From Acridotheres tristis (Eukaryota > Chordata > Aves > Passeriformes > Sturnidae), in contig CM072884.1 of assembly GCA_037013685.1 (NCBI GenBank), positions 558,001 to 622,000 on the forward strand: 64,000 nt of DNA, read 5' to 3'. How positions within the stretch are numbered: position 1 is the first letter of the stretch; each line of letters opens with the position of its first letter. The translations under genes were made by a program, and so were the position numbers. The notes under the pieces were generated by a model. The model did no database searches and was not told the DNA's origin. It was given only the letters and a program-made list of their open reading frames with translations. Of the stretch, positions 1-10,460 are shown piece by piece.

Positions 1-185
1 AACACAAATGTGGTATAGAAGCAAACCAATCTTCACATTATTGTTAGAGAAAGGCAGTAGCTCTACCCTGGACTAGACAAATGAAGGCACAAAATTAAAT
101 AATGTGACCAAATTCTTGTCTTGCCAATATGTAAGTGTAGGACTTTAAATTATAACTGCTCTACGTCTTTTGTCCTTATTTCCAG

Positions 186-3100
186 CTGAGAGAAGAGAAA
201 CTACAAGAAGAAAAGACATCTGAGGATCTGATTCACAAGTTCATTCTAGATGACATGGACGTAGGGAAAAGAAAAATGGAGGAACAGCAGAAAAAAGATG
301 AATCTGTAGTGCTGAAAGGGAACCAAGACTGTGTAAGTAAGCTCATGCTTCTCCTTCGTGCCCACATACCAACATTTTAATTCTTTGGCTTTCCAGGATT
401 CTTTGATTGAGTTTTAATAGTTCATGAAGGGTATGAGCTGGCAGATTATAAAGGTCCTTGTTAATGTCTTCTAAGGTCTGTTATGACTGCAGATGTTTTT
501 CTGTCCCCATTTTTACCCTCTAGTATGTGACTCTTCCTAACACAGCAGATCCCCTCAGCTTGGGGGATATCCTTGGTCTTCAGGCTTGTGTGCATTTCCA
601 TGGACATTTCTCCATGAGTCTTGTGCAGTGAACTCGTACAACTAAAGTTCAACACATTCTTCCTGCTGACTTCTGCCTATTTCCAATTTCGTTTGAGAGG
701 CTCTGCCAGAAATGCTCTTAAAATTTCCATTTGATAGGCTGACCCATGGGGGCTGAGTAACCTATAGTAACCTGTATTGTAGAATTTTCCCACGTTTTCT
801 TGATCAATAAATTACCTTTGTTTGATGACTGACAGTTATATATAGGAGCTGTGTGCTTATATTTGCATCATTTATGCCTTATGTCCTCTCAGTATGATCA
901 GAAATGGGGGGGTTTGGGGATCTTTAACACTTTTGCAAGGAAGAGCTTTATTTTCCAAGTTATTCTTTTTGTTGTACATGTCAGCTAACTGTTCCTTGAT
1001 TGACTTCAGTTTCCTGAACGTCTCTCGGATTCTGAGAATGAAGAACCATTCCAGGGCAAGCAAACACATCGGTCAGCTTTTGTTTCCAAGAGCAGTGCCT
1101 ACTCCTTTGCTTTCCTTTCAGGGTAAGATGCTGAGACTTTATTTGGTGTCCCTTAAAGATGTCCTTCTGACTTGTTTTAAACACACCTGAGATGCTCTAA
1201 TTCAAATGGTGGATCCATTCTAAAATAAGTGGTATTTTTTTCTGGAATTTTAGAGCACACTCGTTGGTAGAACGTGCTATCTGTCTGATTACTTCCTGCC
1301 TGGAAGTTAAGGAAGTTTATGTTCATCCCATGAAGGAGGAAAGTCATTGCCTGTAGATTTAAACCGTTGGTCAGAAATCATAATTCTGTAGGGTGAAGTC
1401 AAGAGTGCTGGTTCCTTCTCCAGCACAGATATGAAGGGATAGCATAGCATCAGCCCCAAAAAGCTTTTTCCCTGGAAAGATGTTGCTTTGATGCAGTGCA
1501 AACAGTTGAATAACCAGGTGTGTTTCCACTTGAGAAGCAAAGGGGTTTCCCCAGCTCCTCCTTAGCACTGACCTCAGTTCATTGTGAGCTGTGGGCAGAG
1601 GGGTCTGTGTGTTCAGTGCAGAGCCATGAGCACAGATCAGGGCTCTGCCATAAATCCAGGATTCCTGGATCCCTTTTCCCCGGGGGCACGGGAGGGATCT
1701 CTGCCAACCAGGTGCTGCCAAGGCTGATGCCTCTCCCACAGGAAGCAACTGCCAGGGCTGTTGAGCTGGTTGTTCCTAAGGTCACAAACAGTCTCCTGTT
1801 CTCACCCCTCTGCTTTTCAGGAATTTAACCTCCAAGGTGGAGAGGAGTCGGAGCTGCAATGACACCATTCAGGAGAGATCCAAGAGCAGGCAGAGATCAG
1901 CCCCAGCCACCAAAACAAAGGTACAGGCAGTGTCTGGAAACAGATTCTTGTATGTAAATGTTCTTATCTGAGGTTACACAGCACCAGTAATCTGGAGATA
2001 TAAAATATGGGCTTTGTGGCACTGTGTTATCGCCACGGGGCCAATCGCTTCCTTGTGGCTCCCAATAAAACCTGCTAGGTTAGGAATTACTAAACAGAAA
2101 AGCAGACAGGTGTCAGGGTTCTTGTGTAGCATTGGAGGCTAATTGGAAGTTGAAAGGGTTCTCATCAGGCTTTTGTTTTGTGATTCATTTTCTTTTCAGG
2201 GCTAAATCCCCAGCCAGGTAACGAAAAATCTTTTAGAAGTTTAGGAAAATAATGTTCTCTTCCTTTCCCTTTCTCTCCAAAGCTGTTCAAAGAGAACAAA
2301 ACCCACTGCTTTCCTGGCATCAGAGTACCTTGGCACTTCCATACTATAGAAGATCCAAAGGCCTGGTCTCCATAGGATCATAGGATGGTTTGTGTTGGAA
2401 GGGAACTTAAAGCTCATCCAGCCCCCTGCCCTGGGCAGGGAGACCTTCCACTATCCACTATGAGGTTGTTCCAAGCCTCATCCAACCTGGCCTTGGACAC
2501 TTTCAAGGTGCTGACACCCCTCCTTCTTGGGATCAGTTCCATCCCTGCTGGGGAAGGAGAGGGTTCAGATCCAGAGATCCCACGAGGAGCAGAAACTTGT
2601 GCAATCTGCCATCTGAGCTGATAGGAGCTGGACTGAGCCCAAAGCAAAGATCCATAACTTACCTTCCCCACAAGGGCTTCTTTTTTAAGAGGATGCCTTA
2701 TGGACCAATTAGAGTTCCAGCACAGGGTATTCCAAAAACTTATTTTGACCTTAAAATAAGTGAGTAGAAAAACCTTTCTTTCAGACTAAGGTGGGAATGG
2801 CTGCTATTGTCCACTAGCAGCTGGATAAAAATACTTCATCTCAGTGCTAAACATAAGACCATTTGCAGTGGTGTGTGGTGTTTCCTCTCTGATTTATTTG
2901 TGCTGGGATTATGCCCAAGTGTAGCAGCATTCAGGGACTGTCTTAGGGATGACAAGAAATGTTGCTCTTAATCAGAGAATGATCCAGGTTGGAGGAGAAC
3001 CTCAGGGCCATCAAATCCAACCATCCACACGGCACCACCACAACCACCCTAACCCACATCCCCAAGTGCCAGGAGGCTCTTACACCTTGGCCAAGTCTTT

Positions 3101-4910
3101 ATTCTTTCTCTCCTACAGCTTGGAAGGGAGCAAAAAGTAATTTGGAGGTAATTTCCCTTGAGAAGCATGATTACCTCAGCCAGGACAGGGCAGTGCTTCT
3201 TGGCTTCTCCTTTTCTTTACAGAATCACTAAATCATCCAGGTTGGAAGAGACCTCTAAGGTCATCTAGTCCAGCCATCAACCTAACACCACTAAATGGGC
3301 AGATTTATCCAGCTAAAGAGAAAACACATTTCAAGGCCAGTTGGACAGGGCTTGTAGAAATCTAGTCTAGTGGAAGATGTTCCTACCCATGGAAGAAGGT
3401 GGAACGAGATGGTCTTTAAAGTCACTCCTCACCCAAACCATCCTGTGATCGTGTGATTTTGCCATCGCAGTAGTTGTTACATGTGGCAAGAGCAGCTCTT
3501 AGACTGAAATAAATTTGACACCCAGGTTGTGCTGGACTCTGGAGTCTGTGCTCACGTCCCACATCAGCCGTGGGAGGTGCTGTGACAGCAGAGGCTGTCA
3601 GGGACAGCTGTGCAGGGCAGCCATCCGTTCTGCCGCTCTCCTCTCCCCTGCTTGTCCACGTGCAGCTCCCAGAGCGCCTTTCCCAGCTGTGCTGCCTTGC
3701 CTTGCAGGTGCTGCCCGTCACGGGCGTGTCCACGCCGCTGCTCGGGGTGCTGTCGTCCACGCAGAACCACCGCTGCCTGTCCGCCCCCGACCTGACGGCC
3801 GAGAAGCGCCTGCTGCTCAACGCCGTGTCCTCCCTGTCGGCCCTGCACAGGCCCGAGCGCTCCATCAGCCCCGAGAGCAACGACAGCATCTCGGAGGAGC
3901 TCAACCACTTCAAGCCTATCGTCTGCTCCCCGTGCACGCCCCCGAAGAGACTCCCCGACGGCAGAGTCCTGAGCCCCCTCATCATCAAATCCACCCCCAG
4001 AAACCTGAACCGCAGCCTGCAGAAGCCAACAACCTACGAGGCCAGTCCTAGAATACTGAAAAAATGGGAGCAGATATTTCAGGAGCGTCAGATCAAAAAG
4101 ACTCTCTCTAAAGCGACCCTTACGTCCTTGGCTTCGGAGCCCGGGGAAGACATTGTGGTTCCTGACATCACCAACTCCAGCAGTTGTGCTAAAGAGCAGC
4201 CACAAGTGCAGGATGATCACCTCCCACCTGACACAGCAGGAGAGCCTCGCCCTGAGCTGGATTTCCTCCCTTCTGTCAGTGAAATGAAGCTGGGAAGAGG
4301 GAGTGAGAAGAAGAGAGGTTCACAGGCCTTAACAGCCGATGACGGTGCTGCTGAACCAGATGTGAGATCAAATGTAACCTCCCTAAACACACGAGTGGCT
4401 GAAGCCCCTGACCTAAAAGTGAATACGTTCATGGACAAATCCTGTCTTAGTCTAGGCCCGAAAATGTTGAGCAGGAGACTCATGGGCGTCAGCTCATCGC
4501 TGCCTGACAACAGCACGCTCGGAGTCCCCATCAAAGCATCGGGGAAGAAGCAGCTGAAATACCTGAACAACAGCGAGCTGATCAACGTACAGAACAGCAC
4601 CTGCAACTCCGTGGAGAAAATCATCGGGGAGCAGCCACCGCTGCTGCGGCGGGGCCGCAAGAGGCGCTGCAAAACAAAGCACTTGGAGCACAACGGCTCC
4701 GTCAAAAGACTGAGGCACGTGGCAGGGGAGGTGGGCCTGCCTCCAGAGGTTCGGGACGTGGAGCAGAAGCTCCAGCAAGAGGAGGAGGACAGGAGGTTGG
4801 CCCTGCACCTGCAGCGGATTTTTGACAGCGAGAACAGGACAGTGGATAGGCGGAAAGTCCGTGTGGATCGGTATCTGCTGCGGTCCAAGAGCACTCTGGG
4901 TGCCAAGTAG
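186..4910 (+). CDS. RNF169: RNF169, E3 ubiquitin-protein ligase RNF169, 3' part (last four coding exons)
   Basis: Coding exons are 186-332, 1010-1122, 1821-1920 and 3708-4910, all with AG/GT borders and compatible phases, giving 520 residues before TAG. The RING-finger exon(s) lie upstream of the window. The first exon is charged and Glu/Lys-rich (starts LREEKLQEEK), as expected next to the ubiquitin-binding UMI region. The long last exon ends with a MIU-like helix (EEEDRRLALHLQRIF) followed by the basic LRM2-type tail (RTVDRRKVRVDRYLLRS). In the known family these bind ubiquitylated H2A K13/K15 nucleosomes, so RNF169 competes with 53BP1 and RNF168 at DNA double-strand breaks. Human RNF169 is 708 aa, so roughly the C-terminal three quarters is here. 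The open frame runs upstream of 3708 to 3570, but that part is intron; the TTGCAG acceptor at 3707 sets the exon start. The alternative, RNF168, is unlikely because of the LRM2 tail and the SPCS2/NEU3 neighbourhood. Confidence 0.93.
2375..2535 (-). mobile_element. CR1 LINE 3' fragment (RNF169 intron)
   Basis: Reverse-oriented CR1 3' end: GGATGGTTTGTGTTGGAAGG, then CATCCAGCCCCCTGCCCTGG and CCTGGCCTTGGACACTTTC. Confidence 0.88.
2973..3100 (-). mobile_element. CR1 LINE 3' fragment (RNF169 intron)
   Basis: GATCCAGGTTGGAGGAGAAC, then TCAAATCCAACCATC and CCCCAAGTGCCAGG, as in reverse CR1 copies. Confidence 0.8.
3220..3296 (-). mobile_element. CR1 LINE 3' fragment (RNF169 intron)
   Basis: AGAATCACTAAATCATCCAG, GGTTGGAAGAGACCTCTAAG and GTCATCTAGTCCAGCC. 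Confidence 0.88.
3340..3457 (+). mobile_element. CR1 LINE 3' fragment (RNF169 intron)
   Basis: Sense-oriented: TCTAGTGGAAGATGTTCC, GATGGTCTTTAAAGTCACTC and a CCATCCTGTGATCGTGTGAT tail. Confidence 0.85.
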
Positions 4911-7900
4911 CACTGCTGGACGATGTTGCCTTTCTAGAGGACGATGAGGTTTATCAGATTATCTTATAGGAAAACTATTTTTTGCCCTACTTCCACCCAC
5001 ACAATTGTTTTTTCATTTCGGTGGTAAGACATTTCTAGGTCCAGTTCAGAGAGAAGCCAGCGTCCTTTCAGATTAGAAAAAAAAAAGAGAGAGAATGAAA
5101 AAAAAAAATCCTCCAGTCCTCTCCAGCCTGATTGTCTGAAGGATTTGTCTGTCATCCCTGTGAATACACTGCAATGCCTCCACAGCAGTCAGGCACACCT
5201 GGGATCCCCAGCTAGGAGGGTTGTGAACGTGGGCTATGAGGAGCATCCCTTGCCAGGACAAATCTGAGCTCTGCTCATGGAAATTGTCTGAGAGTCTTCT
5301 CTCTGCCTGCCCCATTTTCTCCCTCAGGCTGTATCTGGTTGTGGGGTCAGCCTCTTGCCCATGCTCCGTGTTTCTCCTGGGGAGTCCTAAACAGAGCCCC
5401 CCCCATAGTACTTCCAAATGAATGCATCTCACTATCTGCAGCAGCAGCACAGATCATTCATCACTTTCGTGAAGCAGAAAGCTAAATGCAGTGAAAAGAG
5501 ACTTAAAATAAGGATTTTACTGAAAGACATGATAGGGATTTGTAATTTCATGTTTGTGACAGGGGAGAGAGCTCAGGTGGAGCAGCTGGAGCCACATGCT
5601 GAGCACTGGGACCCAGGGAGCTTTTTTTCCCAGTCCATGTCTTTTCCAAACCAAGAGGGTTTCCTGTTCTTCCCTATAGTACTGAAGAAAGGGAAACGCT
5701 GGCCAGGGAGTTTCTGGAAGGACATGCAGCTGCCACGTCCCCTGCTCAGTTAAGAGCTCTCTCAGCACACCTAAGGCCTGTCCTTGCATGTCCCAGAGGA
5801 GCATCCTGAGAGATCCAGCCAGGCAGCCGATGGAACAGGAGCCCAGCTGTCCCAAGGGCCCTGCCCCTGCTCCAGCTTCCTGGCTTCAGCTTCAAACCAC
5901 TAAGAAAGCTCAGGTGAGCAATGCACTAAAAACTTCCAGGCATGAAACTGGGCCTGGAGCAGAGCTGGCTCAGAGCCTGGGCTTGGTGGAGCGTGTGCTC
6001 TGCCCAGATGTGGCAGGCCACCCTCTGAGTGTTTCTAACCCTCTTCCATTATTAATATCATGGATTATTTCCAGTAATGTGGCTCAAAGAGTACCGTTCC
6101 AAATCAGTCGTTGGCAGCTGCCTTGCAGAGTATTCACGGGGACCCTCCAGGCCCATGGGGACCTTTGTCTGAGGCAGGGCTTGTGGCATCACCCATCCTG
6201 CCCCCCCGTGTGCCGGGTGGCAGGGCTGTTCTTGGGATGAGCACAGGGCAGGGGCAAACTTCCCTATGGATCCTGTGAAGGGAGGGCAGCCAGTGCACAT
6301 AAATAGATAGATCTGATCTAAGACAACTGCATTGCCCAATTTCCTCTATCTAAAAACAGTTGAATTTTCTCCCTCCATCTTAAACAGTCAAAAAGAAAAC
6401 AGGAACTGGTTTTCTTTTTCACTGCAAGGACCCTGGCAGTTTCTTTTTTCCTAATTGAACTGGATTTAAAAAAAAAAAAAAAGAGGAAAAAAAGAAATCT
6501 TATATTTTATTGGGTAAAATTTATATATTTTAAATACTATATTTCAACAGATCGACACTTTTGTTTTGAGAAATCTTATAGCAATGATTCCATAATATAT
6601 ATCTCTATCTCTGTATCTCCTTGCCACACAAACTACTGGATGGTTGAAGTTGTACCTGGGGCTGGTGAGACCTGGCCTGCTCTGCCTTCCCTCTCCTGCA
6701 CCACAGCCTCGGCAGGTGCTGCTTGAAGCAGGCACTTTTGACCCAAACCAAAACCTGTTCTTCTGTGCAGCTGTGAACTAGAAGGAAATTAAGGACTTGG
6801 AGCCTTGACTGGACCTAGAAGAACAGCACAGAGAGAAGTAGTGATGGCCTGGATCTGCCCTCAGAGCTCAGGAGGGAAAGCCACAGCTTTAACTCGGAAT
6901 CCGTGCTGTTTTTCCCAACATTTTGAGCTACAATATGCACTTCCCAGGTGCATTTAGATTTAGAATTATTTTTACAGACCCCCCTTTTCTGCGGCTCATC
7001 CCTGGAGCCCCAAACTGACTTCCCTAAACAGTTTCCTTTTTTCTCGTGGTGTTTGTGGGGGTTCAGCTGGGCCTGGGCTGCTTACACCACAAAAAATAGA
7101 TTACATGCTGAATGTATCTTTTCTTTCCCCTCTTAAAACAGATTTCACAGCCCAATGCACTAGGCCAGTGTCTTAAATACCTTCTTTTGAAAAGATTTTA
7201 TAAATATTTTGAGGTTTGTGCGTTAATTTCCTGATCCCAAATCCAAGCTGGGCAGAAGTGTAGGAGGCAGTGCCTGGGCTGGAGCTTGTCCCCAGCCAAG
7301 AAGAGCTTCATGGGACCCCTCGTGCTCCTGGCTGCCCCCAAAACAGAGATCCCAACTCTCCAAGGATCACGCACAGGCCATGGCATCCGCGTTCCAGGAG
7401 ACCTTTTTGGATGTGGAATCACAGTCGTGTCAGGGAAGGGTTGCGGCGATGCAAAGCCAGGATGAATGTTTTATTCATTTAACACTCTCGATGTTTGTGT
7501 TAGCTTGCAAAAAACAACAAAAATTGTAAATAATTACACTCAAAAGAGCGGGAATAGCCAGCCTCTCCCCTGTAAAGGTCAAGAATGTCACCACCTTTGC
7601 CAGAAATCGTGCCAGCTGAGAAGGAAAATACCTCCTGCTGAACAGTGGATGCAGCACGAGATTAAACCCAGTATTTATTCACACTTCTGTGAAAGTCCTT
7701 TGTAACCCTCAGCTGCCTTCCCTCCGGGTTGAAGGCATTCCTTGCTGGCTGTGGGACAGCACGGGCATGGGAGTGTCCTCCCAAAATGTGAAGCTGTCTA
7801 ATCCGGAGGGGCTGGGGTTGGTTCCGTGACAGAAGGACTGTGTCTGCCAAAGATGCCACCGACTCCCAGAAAGTTGTTTTCTGACCCTCTGGAGCTCTCT

Positions 7901-8970
7901 GCCCGGGAAAAGCTGTACAGAAGGGTCCGTGTTTGGAGTCAGCAAGATGAGATAAATGAAGGAAAAGTGCCAAAAGGGATCATGCCAGGTGATTGTATGA
8001 CGTTATTCTATATTGTCAGTATTTCTCTTCCAATGCTATTGTACATGCAGTGCACAGTAGTCATGAAGTGTAGCTTGAACAAGCGCTTCTTTGTATTTTC
8101 TCAGTGAAAGCAAAGGGGGAGATCGAAGCCTTAAAGACTCTCACTGATTTTAGAAAACAAGCCTTTAGCAATGCTCCGAGGGCAGGGCTCCTCCTGGGCC
8201 CAACGACAGCCCTGTCCTGTCTCCCAGCTGTCCAGCAGAAGGTTGGCAAAGAGCTCGTCCCACACACGAGGGGAAGCGTTTCGGAGAGCCTGGACCCTCT
8301 GGCCCAGTGGGAGACATGAGACAGAAACTACCCACTGCCCTCGGTGGAGCCCCACGGGATGTCCCGGGATGGAAGCACAGCACGGAGCTGGGATGATCCC
8401 CGCGTGCCGCAGGCTCCTGGCACCGCCCTGTCCCCTCCCCGCGTCTGTGCAGCTCTGCAGTTCGCTCCTCACTATGCAAACGGGAAAGCCTTCAGCTGGT
8501 CACGGCCCGGGGAGCGCGCCTGCTTTCCTTGGGGTTTGCAGTCAAACTGTTCAAAACCAATCTAGATGTCGCTACACTTTCTCCAATAACGCTTTAAATC
8601 GTTGTGCTTTCGTGTTCTCCGCTCGCCAGCAGAGCACCGGCTGGCTGCAGACTCTCACGGTCGTTCTGGTCTCCGCTGAACCCCCGTGGCTTCACCTGAA
8701 TGTGTTACAAAGCGATGGAAGGCACCAAAGGACCGCTGACTTGCATGTGTGAAATGTGTGAGTGGAATGACATGCAGGCATCTGTCATGTTGTGGCTTCT
8801 GTTGTTTGAAACAGAGTAAATCCTGCTTGTGAAACAATTGTCACAAACCAGAAATATGCCGACAAATGTGTACAAATAACAGTGTTTGTTTTAACAGCAA
8901 CCAGGACTTGAACTGCAGGGCAATGGCCGAGGTTCAAACAGAATAAAACCAGATTCTGACAGTGAAATTC
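4911..8970 (+). other. RNF169: Probable RNF169 3'UTR
   Basis: No coding exon was recognised on either strand after the RNF169 stop. The stretch is largely unique, with A/T-rich and homopolymer patches near 6460-6560 and no clear CR1 insertion. An AATAAA sits at 8942-8947. Human RNF169 is known to have a 3'UTR of several kilobases, so a 4-kb 3'UTR is reasonable, but the exact end is inference. Confidence 0.5.
8942..8947 (+). terminator. Candidate polyadenylation signal AATAAA for RNF169
   Basis: Canonical AATAAA about 4 kb after the RNF169 stop and before the next promoter. No transcript evidence is available. Confidence 0.4.
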
Positions 8971-9069
8971 CCTGCTTCTTGCTGTGCTTGGAAACAAGCA
9001 GGATCCTACTGCTGCTTGGCCCAGACAGGTGACACTTGCCTCCATCTGAAGGAGATTGCAGAGTAATTG

Positions 9070-9110
9070 TAGAATCACAAAATCATTTGGTTGGAAAAGC
9101 TCAGAGAGCC
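9070..9110 (-). mobile_element. CR1 LINE 3' tip
   Basis: AGAATCACAAAATCATTTGG, then TTGGAAAAGCTCAGAG only. Confidence 0.65.
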
Positions 9111-9889
9111 AGGTTCCACTTCCTCTCAGGACAAACCCATTTTAATTCGAGGCTGATCTCTCAACAGCTGGGTTTGGGCTGGGGTTAATGCAGCTGTAGA
9201 TCCCAGGGAGCCCAGCAATGTCCATGTGGCACCCTGGCAGAGCTGAGCCCTCTCCCACTGGAACACGCCTGTGCTTTCCATGGGGGCAGGGAGAGGCTGC
9301 TGCTCGCCCATCCTGTCTGGATCCCTGACATCTGCAGCAGGACATACTCAAGCTGTCCTTTCTCCACTTCCAGCCCCACTGGCACCTCCATGTGACCGGG
9401 AACGCTGCCAGAGGCTGCCCGAGGACTTGAGCCAGCTCAGCTCCCACCCTTTCTGCTCTCACAAACACTGAGGACAATGGGCCGTTTCCTCCAGGAATGT
9501 CTTGGCACAGTCAGGGCAACAAGCCAGACCCAGTTCTCCCCAAAAGGAGCAAAGGTACAAAGAGGTTCATTAATAACAGGCTTGAGCAAAGACAGGTGAA
9601 AAGCCATCACTTGCTGTCACTGTAGGGAGCCGCATCTGCCAGGAGACCGGACTGGGGCTGCTGTTGATTCTTTTAACATAAACCTGACATCCTACATCAA
9701 AGCAGCTAAACTGGATCAGTCCAAATGGCCATCTAGCTTAGCATTGCATCTCCTGCAATGGAAAACAGGAGGTTCCTTGTCGTGGCAGCTGGGGCTGAGC
9801 TGTACATGAAGGGTCTCATTAAGGAGGAATAAGCACCATCCTCCTCACATGGCTCGGCCACACAACAGGGCTGCTGTATTGTGTTGGAG

Positions 9890-10060
9890 ATCATAGAACC
9901 ATGGAATAGTCAGGGCTGGAAAAGGCCTCCAAGGTCATCGAGTCCCCCAGCACTGCAAGGCCACCACTGACCCCTGTCCCCAGGTGCCACATCCACATTG
10001 CTTTAAATCCCTGCAGGTATGGAGACTCCGCCACTGCCCTGGGCAGCTGTGCCAGGCTGG
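9890..10060 (-). mobile_element. CR1 LINE 3' fragment upstream of SPCS2
   Basis: ATCATAGAACCATGGAATAG, GCTGGAAAAGGCCTCCAAGG, CCCCAGGTGCCACATCCACA and CTGGGCAGCTGTGCCAGG. Confidence 0.88.
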
Positions 10061-10069
10061 ACAACTCTT

Positions 10070-10190
10070 TTAGGGGTCGGACGGGGCTTGCAGTAACTTG
10101 ATCTAGTGGAAGGTTTCCCTGCCCATGGCAGGGGGTGGGACTGGATGGGCTTTAACGTCGCTCCCCACCCGAATTTGTGACTCCATGATG
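10070..10190 (+). mobile_element. CR1 LINE 3' fragment abutting the SPCS2 promoter
   Basis: TCTAGTGGAAGGTTTCCCTG, CCCATGGCAGGGGGTGGGAC and GTGACTCCATGATG; oriented opposite to the copy just before it. Confidence 0.88.
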
Positions 10191-10199
10191 CGAACACCT

Positions 10200-10460
10200 T
10201 CTCCACGTCACAGGGATGGCGGGCGGGGCGGACTACGTTTCCCAGCGTGCCGCGCGGCCGGGGGGGGCGGACTTCCTCCCGCACGACCAATCAGCAGCGC
10301 CCAGGTGTCGCGGGCGGGGCGGGGGCGGAGGCGGCGAGAAGATGGCGGCCAAAAGCGGCCGGAATGGGCTCCTGGACAAGGTACCGCGGGCGGGGCTCCT
10401 GAGCCGCCCCGAGCGTCCCCCGCCCCGCCCCGGCCGGGCCCCCGGGCAGCACCCCGCCAA
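10200..10460 (+). promoter_or_regulatory. SPCS2: SPCS2 CpG-island promoter
   Basis: Very CpG-rich block around the first SPCS2 exon. It has a ZNF143/THAP11-like motif (ACTACGTTTCCCAGCGTGC, 10232-10250), a CCAAT box (10287-10291) and GGGGCGG Sp1-type boxes just before the ATG at 10342. The motifs are seen directly; their use is inferred. Confidence 0.7.

Larger units (their letters stand above)
8971..10200. other. Intergenic spacer RNF169-SPCS2
   Basis: No supported exon on either strand. It holds a short CR1 fragment near 9.07 kb and a CR1 pair at 9.89-10.19 kb. The human neighbour XRRA1 would be expected here or within the preceding 4 kb, and no leucine-rich-repeat coding exon was seen. Confidence 0.5.

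Noticed and set aside
3570..3707. Upstream extension of the RNF169 last-exon frame
   Set aside because: A clean polypyrimidine-TTGCAG acceptor precedes 3708 and the phase from 1920 fits; the extension is intronic.
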